A stretch of DNA of 64,000 bases from CADEEN01 sp963740395 (GCA_963740395.1 CAVUEP010000033.1:1-64000); one strand, 5' to 3'; counted from the first letter of the stretch, positions 17,399 through 26,913 are shown. A program made the numbers and translations. Notes: generated by a model from the sequence alone, not told the origin.

Positions 17399-18382
17399 AT
17401 GACCGCTGCACTGCTTGAAGTCCGGCACCTGAGCGTCGAGTTTCCGTCGCGGCGCGGCACCTTGCTGGCGCTGGACGACATCTCGTTTTCCATTGCGCCG
17501 GGCGAGGTGCTGGGCGTGGTCGGCGAGTCGGGCGCAGGCAAGTCGCTGACCGGCTCGGCCATCATCGGCCTGCTCGATCCGCCCGGGCGCATTTGCGGCG
17601 GCGAGATCCTGCTTGGCGGCCAGCGCATCGACAACCTGCCACAGGAGAAGATGCGCACGATTCGCGGGCGGCGCATCGGCGCCATCTTCCAGGATCCACT
17701 GACCTCGTTGAACCCGCTGTACACAATCGGTCGTCAGCTGATCGAGACGATCCGCACGCACCTGCCGGTCAGCGAAGACGAAGCCCGCGCGCGGGCAGTC
17801 AAGCTGCTGCAGGAAACCGGCATCCCGGCGGCCGAACAGCGCATCAATCAGTACCCGCACCAGTTCTCCGGCGGCATGCGCCAGCGTGTCGTGATCGCCC
17901 TGGCGTTGGCCGCCGAGCCCGAGCTGATCGTGGCCGACGAGCCGACCACGGCGCTGGACGTGTCGATCCAGGCGCAGATCATTTCGCTGCTTCGGCGCCT
18001 GTGCAAGGACCATGGCACTGCGGTGATGTTGGTCACGCATGACATGGGCGTGATCGCTGAAACCTGCGACCGCGTGGCCGTCATGTATGCCGGACGGCTC
18101 GTCGAGGTCGGCCCGGTGGCAGACGTCATCCACCGCCCCTCGCACCCCTATACGGTGGGCTTGATGGGCTCGATTCCCGCGATGGACGAAGACCGCGAGC
18201 GCCTGCTGCAGATCGACGGGGCGATGCCGCGTCTGAACGCCATTCCCGCGGGTTGCGCGTTCAACCCACGCTGCCCGCAGGTATTCGATCGGTGTCGCAG
18301 CGAGCGGCCGGACCTGGTCGACGCGGGGCCGACCCGCGCTGCCTGCTGGTTGGTCGGGCAGGGCGAGCGGAGGTCGGCATGA
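17399..18382 (+). CDS. dppD: ABC transporter ATP-binding protein, DppD/OppD family
   Basis: A 327-residue ATPase that powers the peptide-type importer. The motifs are Walker A GESGAGKS (about residues 41-48), Q-loop FQDPLTSLNPLY, signature FSGGMRQR, Walker B LIVADEPTTALD, and the H-loop in LVTHDMGVIAE. The C-terminal oligopeptide-transporter extension with clustered cysteines (GCAFNPRCPQVFDRC) is present. The stop overlaps the start of the next ATPase by 4 bp (ATGA at 18379). The substrate follows that of the operon and is unknown. Confidence 0.93.
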   Translation: MTAALLEVRHLSVEFPSRRGTLLALDDISFSIAPGEVLGVVGESGAGKSLTGSAIIGLLDPPGRICGGEILLGGQRIDNLPQEKMRTIRGRRIGAIFQDPLTSLNPLYTIGRQLIETIRTHLPVSEDEARARAVKLLQETGIPAAEQRINQYPHQFSGGMRQRVVIALALAAEPELIVADEPTTALDVSIQAQIISLLRRLCKDHGTAVMLVTHDMGVIAETCDRVAVMYAGRLVEVGPVADVIHRPSHPYTVGLMGSIPAMDEDRERLLQIDGAMPRLNAIPAGCAFNPRCPQVFDRCRSERPDLVDAGPTRAACWLVGQGERRSA

Positions 18383-19398
18383 ACGATCCGGGCGCGGGGC
18401 CTCGCATCACACCCTTGGTGGAGGTGAAGGACCTGGCGAAGATCTTCGACGTCTCGGCGCCCTGGCTCAACCGCGTCGTCGAAGGCAAGCCGCGCCAGTT
18501 CGTGCACGCGGTCGATGGCGTCAGCTTCTCGATCCAGCGCGGCAAGACCCTGGCCCTGGTGGGCGAGTCGGGTTGCGGCAAGAGTACCGTCGCGCGTTTG
18601 CTGGTGGGGCTGCACAGCCCGACACGCGGCAGCGTCCAGTTCGATGGCATAGACACCCACGGTGAAGCGGATCAGGCGCAGTTGCGTGTCATGCGCCGGC
18701 GCATGCAGATGATTTTCCAGGACCCCTATGCGAGCCTGAATCCGCGCTGGAAGGTGCGCGACATCGTCGGCGAGCCGCTCACCGAGCATGGCATGGTGAC
18801 CGATGTCGACGAGTTGCGCGAGCGCGTCGCGGAGTTGCTGCGTTCGGTCGGCCTGGCCGCGGCCGATGTCGAGAAGTTTCCGCACCAGTTTTCCGGCGGA
18901 CAGCGCCAGCGCATCTCGATCGCGCGCGCCCTGGCCACACAGCCCGAGTTCCTGGTCTGCGACGAGCCGACCTCGGCGCTGGATGTCTCGGTGCAGGCGC
19001 AGGTGCTCAACATCATGAAGGACCTGCAGCGCGAGCGCGGCCTGACGTACCTGTTCATTTCGCACAACCTGGCGGTGGTTCGCCACGTGGCCGACCACGT
19101 CGGCGTGATGTACCTGGGCCGCCTGGTCGAGCTGGCTGGCAAGGCCGACCTCTTTGGCCAGGCGCGCCATCCCTACACGCGGATGCTGCTCGACGCCATT
19201 CCCGATATCCACATGAGCGGCCGCGCGCGTACACCGGTGCAGGGCGAAGTGCCCAACCCGCTGAGCCCGCCAAGCGGCTGCGCCTTCCATCCGCGCTGCC
19301 CGCATGCCAATGCGCGCTGCTCGCAGGAGCGGCCCGCACTGACGTCGATCAAGGGCGTCACGGTGGCCTGCCACGCGGTCGAGGAAGGCCGGATCTGA
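18379..19398 (+). CDS. dppF: ABC transporter ATP-binding protein, DppF/OppF family
   Basis: A 339-residue ATPase partner of the DppD protein. Walker A is GESGCGKST, the Q-loop is FQDPYASLNPRW, the signature is FSGGQRQR, Walker B is FLVCDEPTSALD, and the C-terminal region has GCAFHPRCPHANARC. Start ATG 18379 overlaps the upstream stop and has GGAGG just before it; longer in-frame readings overlap dppD. It ends the six-gene operon. Its TGA directly abuts the lysA stop codon (19399) with no space for a terminator between the convergent genes. Confidence 0.93.
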   Translation: MNDPGAGPRITPLVEVKDLAKIFDVSAPWLNRVVEGKPRQFVHAVDGVSFSIQRGKTLALVGESGCGKSTVARLLVGLHSPTRGSVQFDGIDTHGEADQAQLRVMRRRMQMIFQDPYASLNPRWKVRDIVGEPLTEHGMVTDVDELRERVAELLRSVGLAAADVEKFPHQFSGGQRQRISIARALATQPEFLVCDEPTSALDVSVQAQVLNIMKDLQRERGLTYLFISHNLAVVRHVADHVGVMYLGRLVELAGKADLFGQARHPYTRMLLDAIPDIHMSGRARTPVQGEVPNPLSPPSGCAFHPRCPHANARCSQERPALTSIKGVTVACHAVEEGRI

Positions 19399-20673
19399 TC
19401 AGTTCGTGATCAGTCGCTCGCGGCTGAAGAGTTCGCTCACCGATTCGCGCTCGCGAACGACGAAGCTGCGCTCGCCGTCGACCATGATCTCGGCAGCACG
19501 CGGCCGGCTGTTGTAGTTGCTGGCCATGCTCATGGCATAGGCCCCGGCCGAAAGCACTGCCAGACGGTCTCCCGCTTGCACATTGAGCCGGCGGTCGCGC
19601 CCCAGCCAGTCGCCCGACTCGCACACCGGCCCGACGATGTCCCAGACGAGGCCCGCGCCGTCGCGCGAGGTGCAGGGCACGATGCCCATATAGGCCTCGT
19701 ACATGGCCGGGCGCACGAGGTCGTTCATGGCCGCGTCGACGATGCAGAAGTTCTTCTGCTCGCCCGGTTTGCAGACCAGCACTTCCGTGACGAGCACGCC
19801 GGCATTGCCCACCAGGGAGCGGCCCGGCTCGAACAGCAGCTCGCGATGGCCATGGCCCCGGGCATCGATGCGCTCGAGCAGGCGCGCCACCAGCTCGCCC
19901 GCATCGGGTGGCGTCTCGTCGGTGTACGTGATGCCCAGGCCGCCGCCGACATCCAGGTGCCGGATCCGTATCCCTTGGGCTTCGAGCGCCTCGATCAGGT
20001 CGAGCAGACGGTCCAGGGCGTCGAGGTACGGCCCGATCTCGGTGATCTGCGAGCCGATGTGGCAGTCGATGCCGACCACTTCGATGCCCGGCAGCGTCGA
20101 CGCCTGGCGGTAGGCGGTGAGCGCCTGGTCGTGCGCAATGCCGAACTTGTTGCTCTTGAGGCCGGTCGAGATGTACGGGTGGGTGCGGGCATCGACGTCC
20201 GGGTTGATGCGCAGGCTGACCGGTGCGCGGCAACCGGCCTCGACGGCGACCGCTGACAGCGCCAGCAACTCGCTCTGGCTTTCGACGTTGAAGCACTTCA
20301 CGCCGACCTGCAGGGCGCGGTGCATCTCGTCGCGCCGCTTGCCGACGCCGGAGAACACCACCTTGGCCGCCTCACCGCCGGCGGCCAGCACCCGCTCGAG
20401 TTCGCCGATCGAGACGATGTCGAATCCGCAGCCGGCCTGGGCAAATGTCTGCAGCACAGCCAAGTTCGAGTTCGCCTTGATCGCGTAGCAGATCAGGTGC
20501 GAACGGCCGACCAGCGCACGCTGGTATGCGCCCAGCGCGGCCAGCATGGCCTGGCGCGAGTAGACATACAGCGGCGTGCCATGGGCGCTCGCCAGGGTCT
20601 CGAGGCAGACGCCGTCGACGAAGAGTTGGCTGCCGCGCCTGGCGACGTAGGGCGCGCCGGGCAATGCCGTCAT
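19399..20673 (-). CDS. lysA: Diaminopimelate decarboxylase LysA
   Basis: A 424-residue PLP enzyme that converts meso-diaminopimelate to lysine, the last lysine step. The PLP lysine is Lys66 (ICYAIKANSN). Other family sites are HIGSQITE, the glycine loop DVGGGLGITY, EPGRSLVGNAGVLVTEV, and CESGDWLGRDR containing the catalytic Cys of the partner subunit. The start is ATG 20673, which overlaps the lptM stop (ATGA); upstream in-frame readings run through lptM. The lptM-lysA pair divergent from cyaY is a conserved proteobacterial arrangement. Confidence 0.96.
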   Translation of the reverse strand: MTALPGAPYVARRGSQLFVDGVCLETLASAHGTPLYVYSRQAMLAALGAYQRALVGRSHLICYAIKANSNLAVLQTFAQAGCGFDIVSIGELERVLAAGGEAAKVVFSGVGKRRDEMHRALQVGVKCFNVESQSELLALSAVAVEAGCRAPVSLRINPDVDARTHPYISTGLKSNKFGIAHDQALTAYRQASTLPGIEVVGIDCHIGSQITEIGPYLDALDRLLDLIEALEAQGIRIRHLDVGGGLGITYTDETPPDAGELVARLLERIDARGHGHRELLFEPGRSLVGNAGVLVTEVLVCKPGEQKNFCIVDAAMNDLVRPAMYEAYMGIVPCTSRDGAGLVWDIVGPVCESGDWLGRDRRLNVQAGDRLAVLSAGAYAMSMASNYNSRPRAAEIMVDGERSFVVRERESVSELFSRERLITN

Positions 20674-20852
20674 CGGGCCGCTGCCGGTGCGGACGCAGCC
20701 GCCACGGGCGGTGGCAGGGTGAGCGGTCCCTTCTGACCGCAACCTGCGAGCGTGGCGGCAAGCCACAGTGCGATTGCGGCGCGGCACGGCCCTGCGCGCT
20801 GTAGGGACGCGGGGGGCAACGCTACACTGGCTTGGCGCATGAGAGGATTCAT
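20670..20852 (-). CDS. lptM: Small lipoprotein LptM (YifL-like)
   Basis: A 60-residue lipoprotein. The signal with lipobox TLAGC is followed immediately by GQKGPLTLPPP, the short conserved CGxKGPLxxP segment that defines LptM/YifL. LptM assists maturation of the outer-membrane LPS translocon LptD/LptE. The start is ATG 20852 or ATG 20840; the shorter form has a more usual signal. It overlaps lysA by 4 bp and is divergent from cyaY, with only about 12 bp between the starts. The gene is easy to miss because a longer frame reading covers it. Confidence 0.85.
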   Translation of the reverse strand: MNPLMRQASVALPPASLQRAGPCRAAIALWLAATLAGCGQKGPLTLPPPVAAASAPAAAR

Positions 20853-20864
20853 GGCGAAGATTCT

Positions 20865-21203
20865 ATGCAAGCCACGCCCCTGACCGACACCGAATACGAC
20901 CGCCTGACTGCGGCTGTGCTCGCCCGCATCGAAGCCACGATCGACCGGTGGCTGCAGGACGACGTGATCGACGTCGACGGCCAGCGCACCGGCGGCCTGC
21001 TCGAGCTCGAGTTTCCCGACGGCAGCATGATCGTCATCAACACGCAGCCCCCCTTGCACGAGTTGTGGCTGGCCACTCGCGCGGGCGGCTTCCACTTCGG
21101 CCATGTCGACGGGGTGTGGCGCGACACGCGTGACGGCGCCGAGTTCTTCGCCCGCCTGTCGGAAGCTTCAAGCGCTCAAGCAGGGAAGACGCTTGCCTTT
21201 TGA
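20865..21203 (+). CDS. cyaY: Frataxin-like iron donor CyaY
   Basis: A 112-residue frataxin homologue that modulates iron-sulfur cluster assembly with IscS. The acidic first helix (LTDTEYDRLTAAVLARIEATIDRWLQ) precedes the beta-sheet with GGLLELEFPDGSMIVINTQPP, followed by HELWLATRAGGFHF and the final helix. The length matches bacterial CyaY. The start is ATG 20865; an upstream ATG at 20851 is in another frame. It is divergent from lptM-lysA and convergent with mrcA. Confidence 0.93.
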   Translation: MQATPLTDTEYDRLTAAVLARIEATIDRWLQDDVIDVDGQRTGGLLELEFPDGSMIVINTQPPLHELWLATRAGGFHFGHVDGVWRDTRDGAEFFARLSEASSAQAGKTLAF

Positions 21204-21292
21204 GGCGATGCCGGTGCGCACTGCCTGCGCCCGGACTCGCACGCACCGCGGGCGCCCCGCCGCTGAGGCACACGGGCGGACCCTTCACGGCG

Positions 21293-23623
21293 TCAGTTCC
21301 GGAACAGATCGAGGATGCCTTTGCGCTCGGTCTCGGTGGGTGGTGCCGGCGCCTGCTCATCGAGACCCAGGCTGACGACGCCGGCGCCACTGGCGTATTC
21401 TTCGTAGACCCAGTCGCTGCCCACCCGCACCAGGCCCGCCGGCGCCGTCGGTTCGACATTGGCGACGCCCTTCAGCGCCTGGCTCATGTACTCGATCCAA
21501 ACCGGGAGCGCGAGGCCGCCGCCAGTCTCGCGGTCCCCGAGCTTCTTCGGATTGTCGAAGCCGATCCAGACCACGGCGACGACCTGGGCGTGCCAACCTG
21601 CAAACCATGCATCGAGCGAGTCGTTCGTGGTGCCGGTCTTGCCGTAGATGTCCTGCCGCTTGAGCGAGGCCTGTGCGCGCGCGGCGGTGCCGCTGCGCGT
21701 GACTTCCTGCAGCAGGCTGGTCATGGCGAAGGCGTTGCGCTCGTCCAGCGTGCGCATGGACTCGTCGAGCGTCGGGGCCGGGTCCTGGTGCAGCACGCGC
21801 CCGCTGCTGTCCGTGAGGCGCTCGATCAGGCGCGGCGTCACGAGGTAGCCGCCGTTGGCAAACACGCCATAGGCGCTGGCCATCTGCAATGGCGTCACGG
21901 ACCCCGCGCCCAGCGCCATCGTCAAGAAGGCCGGGTGCTTCGCTGCATCAAAGCCAAATCGGGTCACCCAGTCCTGTGCGAACGGGGGACTGACCGCCTG
22001 CAGGACTCGGATCGATACCATGTTCTTCGACTTGGCCAATGCCGTGTGCAACGGCATCGGGCCTTCGAACGTGCCGTCGTAGTTCTTTGGCTCCCACGGC
22101 TGGCTGCCGGTGGCGTCGGCGTCAAAGAACAGGGGCGCGTCATTGACCACGGTCGCCGGTGTGAACCCTCTTTCGAGCGCGGCGGAGTAGATGAATGGCT
22201 TGAAGCTCGAACCCGGCTGGCGCCACGCCTGCGTCACGTGGTTGAACTTGCTCTTGCGGTAGTCGAAGCCACCCACCAAGGCGCGGATCGAACCCGTGAC
22301 GGGGTCGAGCGCAACGAACGCCCCTTCGACTTCGGGCACCTGGGTCAGTGACCACTGGCCCTTGGCGTTCTTCAGCACCCGCACGACGGCGCCGCGCCGG
22401 ACCTGTTTCTTCGCTGGGGCCTTGTCGCCCAAACCGGACGTGGCTGGCCGCAACCCGTCGCCAGTGATCGTGATCTCCTCGCCGTCCTGCAGCACGGCAA
22501 CGACCTTGCGCGGTGAGGCTTCAAGCACGACCGCTGCGCGCAGGTCATCGTTGTCAGGATGCTCGGCCAGCGCCTCGGCGACACGGGTGTCGACGTCTTC
22601 GGGTTTGGCCGGCAAATCGACATAGGCCTCGGGTCCGCGGTAGACCTGCCGCAGCTCGAAGTCGATCAGGCCCCGACGCAGGGCACGGTAGGCCAGCGCC
22701 TGGTCCGCGGCATTGATCGTCAGGATCACGTTCAGGCCGCGGTTGTAGCTCGCATCACCATACTGGGCGAACACGAGTTGCCGGGCCGTTTCGGCAGCGT
22801 ATTCCGCATGCACAGCGACGTCAGACTGTGTCTTGTAGCGCAGGCGTTCAGTCTTTGCCGCGGCGGCCTGATCGGCATCGATGAAGCCGTTGTCGAGCAT
22901 GCGGGCGATGATGTGCTGCTGGCGCACCGTCGCTCTGCGCGGATTGACGATCGGGTTATAGGCCGACGGCGCCTTGGGCAGGCCGGCGAGCATCGCGGCT
23001 TCCGCCACGCTGACGTCCTTGAGCGGTTTGCCGAAGTAGATCTCCGACGCAGCCGCGAAGCCATAGGCACGCTGACCCAGGAAGATCTGGTTCATGTAGG
23101 CCTCAAGGATCTGGTCCTTGCTGAGCTGGCTTTCGATCTTCCATGTCAGCAGGACTTCGTAGATCTTGCGCGTGAAGGTCTTTTCCGTCGTCAGGTAGAA
23201 ATTTCGCGCGACCTGCATCGTGATCGTGGATGCGCCCTGGCTGCGTGCTTCGCTGAATTGCGCCAGGCCGGCGCGCAGCATGCCGACGTAGTCGACCCCG
23301 CCATGGTCGTAGAAGCGGGCGTCCTCGATGGCCAGTACCGCGTCCTTCATGACCTTGGGGATCTGCGCGATCGGCACGAAGCTGCGGCGTTCTTCGCCGA
23401 ACTCGCCCAGCAACACGCCGTCCGACGAAAACACGCGCAGGGGCAGTTTGGGTCGGTAATCGGTGAGGCTCGTGATCGACGGCAGGTTCGGGTAGGCCAC
23501 GGCCAAGGCGATGCCCACCAGCACCGAAAGCGTCAATCCGAGCGTCGCCAGCAGGGCCAGGGCCCACGCAAGGGGACGGAGGGTCCACTGGGCCCAAGAC
23601 GGCAGACGGTAGTTGAAGCTCAC
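21293..23623 (-). CDS. mrcA: Penicillin-binding protein 1A (bifunctional)
   Basis: A 776-residue class A PBP with glycosyltransferase and transpeptidase activities at the inner membrane. An N-terminal anchor (about residues 15-42) precedes a GT51 domain with AIEDARFYDHGGVD and GASTITMQVARNFYL. The OB-like insertion typical of PBP1A lies between the domains (VRRGAVVRVLKN). The transpeptidase has SSFK with Ser472 as nucleophile (PGSSFKPF), the AKSKNMV S-x-N region, and KTGTT. It is divergent from pilMNOPQ, a conserved arrangement. A perfect TATAAT box lies 53 bp upstream of the ATG. Confidence 0.96.
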   Translation of the reverse strand: MSFNYRLPSWAQWTLRPLAWALALLATLGLTLSVLVGIALAVAYPNLPSITSLTDYRPKLPLRVFSSDGVLLGEFGEERRSFVPIAQIPKVMKDAVLAIEDARFYDHGGVDYVGMLRAGLAQFSEARSQGASTITMQVARNFYLTTEKTFTRKIYEVLLTWKIESQLSKDQILEAYMNQIFLGQRAYGFAAASEIYFGKPLKDVSVAEAAMLAGLPKAPSAYNPIVNPRRATVRQQHIIARMLDNGFIDADQAAAAKTERLRYKTQSDVAVHAEYAAETARQLVFAQYGDASYNRGLNVILTINAADQALAYRALRRGLIDFELRQVYRGPEAYVDLPAKPEDVDTRVAEALAEHPDNDDLRAAVVLEASPRKVVAVLQDGEEITITGDGLRPATSGLGDKAPAKKQVRRGAVVRVLKNAKGQWSLTQVPEVEGAFVALDPVTGSIRALVGGFDYRKSKFNHVTQAWRQPGSSFKPFIYSAALERGFTPATVVNDAPLFFDADATGSQPWEPKNYDGTFEGPMPLHTALAKSKNMVSIRVLQAVSPPFAQDWVTRFGFDAAKHPAFLTMALGAGSVTPLQMASAYGVFANGGYLVTPRLIERLTDSSGRVLHQDPAPTLDESMRTLDERNAFAMTSLLQEVTRSGTAARAQASLKRQDIYGKTGTTNDSLDAWFAGWHAQVVAVVWIGFDNPKKLGDRETGGGLALPVWIEYMSQALKGVANVEPTAPAGLVRVGSDWVYEEYASGAGVVSLGLDEQAPAPPTETERKGILDLFRN

Positions 23624-23956
23624 GGGGATGGGGCGACGTCAGCCGCCAAGTGGTGCGCCAGCGATGGCTGCGTCGATTATAGGAAGCCGCCTCGGTCGGA
23701 CTGTCTCGATCCGTGAACTGTGCCGCGCCTCGCCTGTGGGCCCTCAGGGCTTACCCCATGAAGCGGTGCAGCAGACCGTGTCAAGGTCAATCCCGAACCG
23801 CACGTCAGTGCGTCGGCGCGATACAACGACGCAGGCCCGAAAAGCGTGCCTTTTTCGTGGGTGCTCAAGGGCTTTACTGCTAGCATTCAAGTAACTTCTT
23901 AACAGTCCGGAGTGCGGATTGGGCACTTTTGCCGTCGCGCTTGGGGGGATATTGTC
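23624..23956. other. mrcA-pilM divergent intergenic region
   Basis: These 333 bp lie between the divergent mrcA and pilM starts. They contain the mrcA TATAAT box at 23676-23681 and, near pilM, an AT-richer stretch around 23845-23905 (T-runs, TTAACA) likely to include the pilM promoter, which I cannot place exactly. A GGGGGGAT ribosome-binding site lies at about 23943-23950. No ORF with coding character and no RNA gene was recognised. Confidence 0.6.
23676..23681 (-). promoter_or_regulatory. Probable -10 box of mrcA
   Basis: Read on the minus strand this is a perfect TATAAT, 53 bp upstream of the mrcA start codon. A matching -35 is not obvious: GAGACA lies 20 bp upstream, which is too far for a standard spacer. 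This is a partial promoter call. Confidence 0.45.
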
Positions 23957-25036
23957 GTGAGCTTTGTTGACTCGTTGTTGGGCCGCAAGCACCCATCCAT
24001 GATCGGGCTGGACATCAGCACTTCGAGCGTCAAGCTGGTCGAGCTGGGTCAGAGTGCCGCTGGGGAATTCATCGTCGAGCGATTTGCGTCGGAGCCGTTC
24101 GAGAAGGGCTGGATCACCGACGGGCAGATCGAGAAATTCGACGAGGTCGCTGACGCCGTGCGACGCGTCGTCAGCAAGAGCGGCACCCGGACCAAGAGTG
24201 TGGTGATGGCGATGCCTCAATCGGCCGTGATCACGAAGAAGATCATGTTGCCCGCCGGCCTGCGCGAACAGGAGCTCGAGTTGCAGGTCGAGAGCGAGGC
24301 CAATCAATACATCCCGTTCTCTCTCGACGAGGTCAGCCTGGACTTTTGTGTCATCGGGCCGAGCCCCACCTCCGTGGGCGACGTCGAGGTGCTGATCGCC
24401 GCGTCCCGCAAGGACCGCGTGCAGGATCGGCAGGGTCTGGCCGAGGCCGCGGGGCTCAAGCCCGTGGTGCTGGACATCGAAAGTCACGCCTCACGGCTTG
24501 CGATGAGCCGCATCGTCAAGGCGCTGCCCAACGAGGGCAAGGACGCGCTCGTGGCGCTGTTCGAAATCGGCGCCGACACCACCAGCTTGAAGGTGTTGCG
24601 CGATGACGAGATGCTGTATGACCGCGATCAGGCATTTGGGGGGTCCCAGTTGACGCAGTTGATTTCGCGCCAATACGGCTTTTCCTTCGAGGAGGCCGAA
24701 CAGAAGAAGTTGGGCGGCGACTTGCCCGAGGACTACGAATCGTCGATCCTGGGCCCCTTTGTCGACAGCCTGTCGCAGGAGGTCGGCCGTGCGCTGCAGT
24801 ATTTCTTCACCAGCACACCGCACCACAAGGTGCACTACGTGATGCTGGCAGGCGGTACCGCCACGCTGCCTGGGCTGAAGGAGCGCGTGACCGATCTGAC
24901 CGGCTTTGCCTCGATGGTCGTCAACCCGTTCGAGCACATGAAGCTTGGCGGCGCGGTGCGCGAGAACAAGGTACGCCGTGAAGCGCCGTCGTATCTGACG
25001 GCCTGCGGCCTGGCGATGCGGAGGTTCATGCAGTGA
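23957..25036 (+). CDS. pilM: Type IV pilus assembly protein PilM
   Basis: A 359-residue actin-like cytoplasmic protein that binds the N-terminus of PilN and links the alignment complex to the pilus motors. Start GTG 23957 (VSFVDSLLGRK) has a purine-rich GGGGGGAT site about seven bases upstream; a longer reading from 23912 lacks one. Actin-like motifs include MIGLDISTSSVKLVEL (phosphate 1), EIGADTTSLKVL (phosphate 2) and MLAGGTATLPGL (adenosine). It starts the pilMNOPQ operon; its stop overlaps the pilN start. Confidence 0.95.
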   Translation: MSFVDSLLGRKHPSMIGLDISTSSVKLVELGQSAAGEFIVERFASEPFEKGWITDGQIEKFDEVADAVRRVVSKSGTRTKSVVMAMPQSAVITKKIMLPAGLREQELELQVESEANQYIPFSLDEVSLDFCVIGPSPTSVGDVEVLIAASRKDRVQDRQGLAEAAGLKPVVLDIESHASRLAMSRIVKALPNEGKDALVALFEIGADTTSLKVLRDDEMLYDRDQAFGGSQLTQLISRQYGFSFEEAEQKKLGGDLPEDYESSILGPFVDSLSQEVGRALQYFFTSTPHHKVHYVMLAGGTATLPGLKERVTDLTGFASMVVNPFEHMKLGGAVRENKVRREAPSYLTACGLAMRRFMQ

Positions 25037-25647
25037 TCCTCATCAACCTACTTCCCCACCGGGAAGAAAAGCGCAAGCGCCGCAAGGCGGCGTACTTCAC
25101 CGGCTTGGCGCTTGCGGGCGTGGTCGGAGCCTTGATTGCCGGCCTGTGGTTTGCCGTCCTGGAGCAGTTGAAGTCGTCACAGATGGAGCGCAATGCGTTC
25201 CTTGGCGCAGAAATCAAGAAGCTCGAAGCGCAGATCAAGGACATTGCCAATCTGCGCGCCGAGATCGACGCGCTCAAGGCCCGGCAGAAGGCAGTCGAGG
25301 ACTTGCAGACCAACCGCAATATTCCGGTGCACCTGCTCAATGAATTGGTCAAACAGACGCCCGAAGGCGTGTATTTGACGTCGATTCGCCAGACCGGCAG
25401 GGTCGTGGCCGTGCTGGGCGTCGCGCAGACGAACGAGCGCGTCTCCGAGTTCCTGCGCAACACCCTGTACACCTCGACCTGGCTCGAAAAGCCCGAACTG
25501 ATCGAGATCAAGTCGGGCGCGTTGTCGGCGGGGCGGTCACGCACCTATGACTTTTCGATGCGCGTCTCGATCAAGTCTCCACCCGCCGCAGGCGCTGCCG
25601 CCGCGGCGACCGCGGCAAGCGGCGCCGCAGCCGGCAAGGCTCCATGA
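25033..25647 (+). CDS. pilN: Type IV pilus assembly protein PilN
   Basis: A 204-residue bitopic inner-membrane protein. Its conserved cytoplasmic N-terminus INLLPHREEKRKRRK is the PilM-binding peptide; a transmembrane helix follows at about residues 20-43, then a coiled coil (KLEAQIKDIANLRAEIDALK) and a ferredoxin-like periplasmic domain. An Ala-rich tail ends the protein. The start is GTG 25033 overlapping the pilM stop; the end overlaps pilO by 4 bp. Confidence 0.95.
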   Translation: MILINLLPHREEKRKRRKAAYFTGLALAGVVGALIAGLWFAVLEQLKSSQMERNAFLGAEIKKLEAQIKDIANLRAEIDALKARQKAVEDLQTNRNIPVHLLNELVKQTPEGVYLTSIRQTGRVVAVLGVAQTNERVSEFLRNTLYTSTWLEKPELIEIKSGALSAGRSRTYDFSMRVSIKSPPAAGAAAAATAASGAAAGKAP

Positions 25648-26336
25648 GGTTGGACATGGCCACCACTACAAGATCTCCAAGCTTCGATTTCGCGACCTCG
25701 TTCGAGCAGGTTGCCGGGCAGTTTCGCGGACTGGACCGCAACCAGCCGGGCCAGTGGCCCATGTTGCCCAAGATCGCGACCTGGCTGCTGCTGGCGGCCA
25801 TGGTCGTCGTTCTGGGCTGGTTCCTTCTGCTGTCCGACAAGGCAGACGAACTCGAGAGCGAGCGCAAGAAGGAACCCGCCCTCAAGCAGGACTACCGCAG
25901 CAAGTTGGCGCAGGCCGTGAACCTGCCCGAGTTGCGCAAGCAGAAGCAGCAGGTCGAAGAGTACGTGACCCAGCTGGAAAAGCAGCTGCCCGGCAAGGCC
26001 GAGATGGATGCCCTGCTGACGGACATCAACCAGGCAGGTATCGGCCGCGGCCTTCAATTCGAGCTCTTCCGCCCCGGCGCGGTGGCCGTGCGCGATTACT
26101 ACGCCGAGTTGCCGATCACGATCCGTGTCACGGGGCGATACCACGACATCGGTGCCTTCACCGCCGACGTGGCCAACCTGTCGCGCATCGTCACGTTGCA
26201 CGACCTGGCCATCACCGGCGTGCAGCGCGACAGCAGCGGCGTCTTGTCGATGGACGCCATTGCGCGCACGTATCGCTACCTCGACGCCAGTGAGGTCTCG
26301 GCGCAGAAGAAGCCTGCGCCAGGAGCGAAGAAATGA
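25644..26336 (+). CDS. pilO: Type IV pilus assembly protein PilO
   Basis: A 230-residue inner-membrane protein that dimerises with PilN and binds PilP. A cytoplasmic region of about 45 residues precedes a helix (IATWLLLAAMVVVLGWFLLL), then a coiled coil (LRKQKQQVEEYVTQLEKQLP) and the PilO ferredoxin-like domain with GLQFELFRPG and LPITIRVTGRYHDIG. It overlaps pilN and pilP by 4 bp each, so expression is coupled. Confidence 0.95.
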   Translation: MRLDMATTTRSPSFDFATSFEQVAGQFRGLDRNQPGQWPMLPKIATWLLLAAMVVVLGWFLLLSDKADELESERKKEPALKQDYRSKLAQAVNLPELRKQKQQVEEYVTQLEKQLPGKAEMDALLTDINQAGIGRGLQFELFRPGAVAVRDYYAELPITIRVTGRYHDIGAFTADVANLSRIVTLHDLAITGVQRDSSGVLSMDAIARTYRYLDASEVSAQKKPAPGAKK

Positions 26337-26890
26337 GTCAGACCCTTCAGACCCGGCGCCCTGTTGCGCGGCTGACGCTGGCCCTGCTGGCCGCGACGGC
26401 CTTGGCAGGATGCACGGCCGACCTCGACGAAGTCCAGCAGTGGATGGAGCAGCAACGCCGCGAGGTCAAGCCCAACGTGGCGCCGTTGCAGGCGCCCAAG
26501 AAGTTCGATCCGCAGCCCTACGCGGCGGCGGGTACCGTTGAACCATTCAGCACGCAGAAGCTCGCCGTGGCGTTCAAGCGCGACGAGCGCGCACCGAGTT
26601 CATTGCTGGCGGGCGAGTTGAAGCGGCGCAAGGAGCCGCTCGAGGCCTACCCGCTGGACAGCATGGCCATGGTCGGTAGTGTCAACAAGCAGGGCGCGCC
26701 CTTCGCGCTCTTGCGCGTGGAAGGGCTCCTGTACCAGGTCAAGGTGGGCGACTACATGGGCCAGAATTACGGGCGCATCCTGCGCATCAGTGAGGCCGAT
26801 CTTGTGCTGCGCGAAGTGGTGCAGGACGCGGCAGGCGAATGGATCGAGCGCAACAGCACGCTTCAATTGCTGGAGCGGGGGGCGCGATGA
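26333..26890 (+). CDS. pilP: Type IV pilus inner-membrane lipoprotein PilP
   Basis: A 185-residue lipoprotein with lipobox ALAGC at about residues 22-26. PilP bridges the PilNO dimer to the secretin PilQ. A flexible Pro-rich linker leads to the C-terminal beta-sandwich HR domain (LEAYPLDSMAMVGSV, QGAPFALLRVEGLLYQVKVG, DYMGQNYGRILRISE), matching the family closely. Its stop overlaps an upstream in-frame ATG of pilQ. Confidence 0.95.
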   Translation: MSQTLQTRRPVARLTLALLAATALAGCTADLDEVQQWMEQQRREVKPNVAPLQAPKKFDPQPYAAAGTVEPFSTQKLAVAFKRDERAPSSLLAGELKRRKEPLEAYPLDSMAMVGSVNKQGAPFALLRVEGLLYQVKVGDYMGQNYGRILRISEADLVLREVVQDAAGEWIERNSTLQLLERGAR

Positions 26891-26913
26891 AGAATTCGAA
26901 GGAGCAGCACATC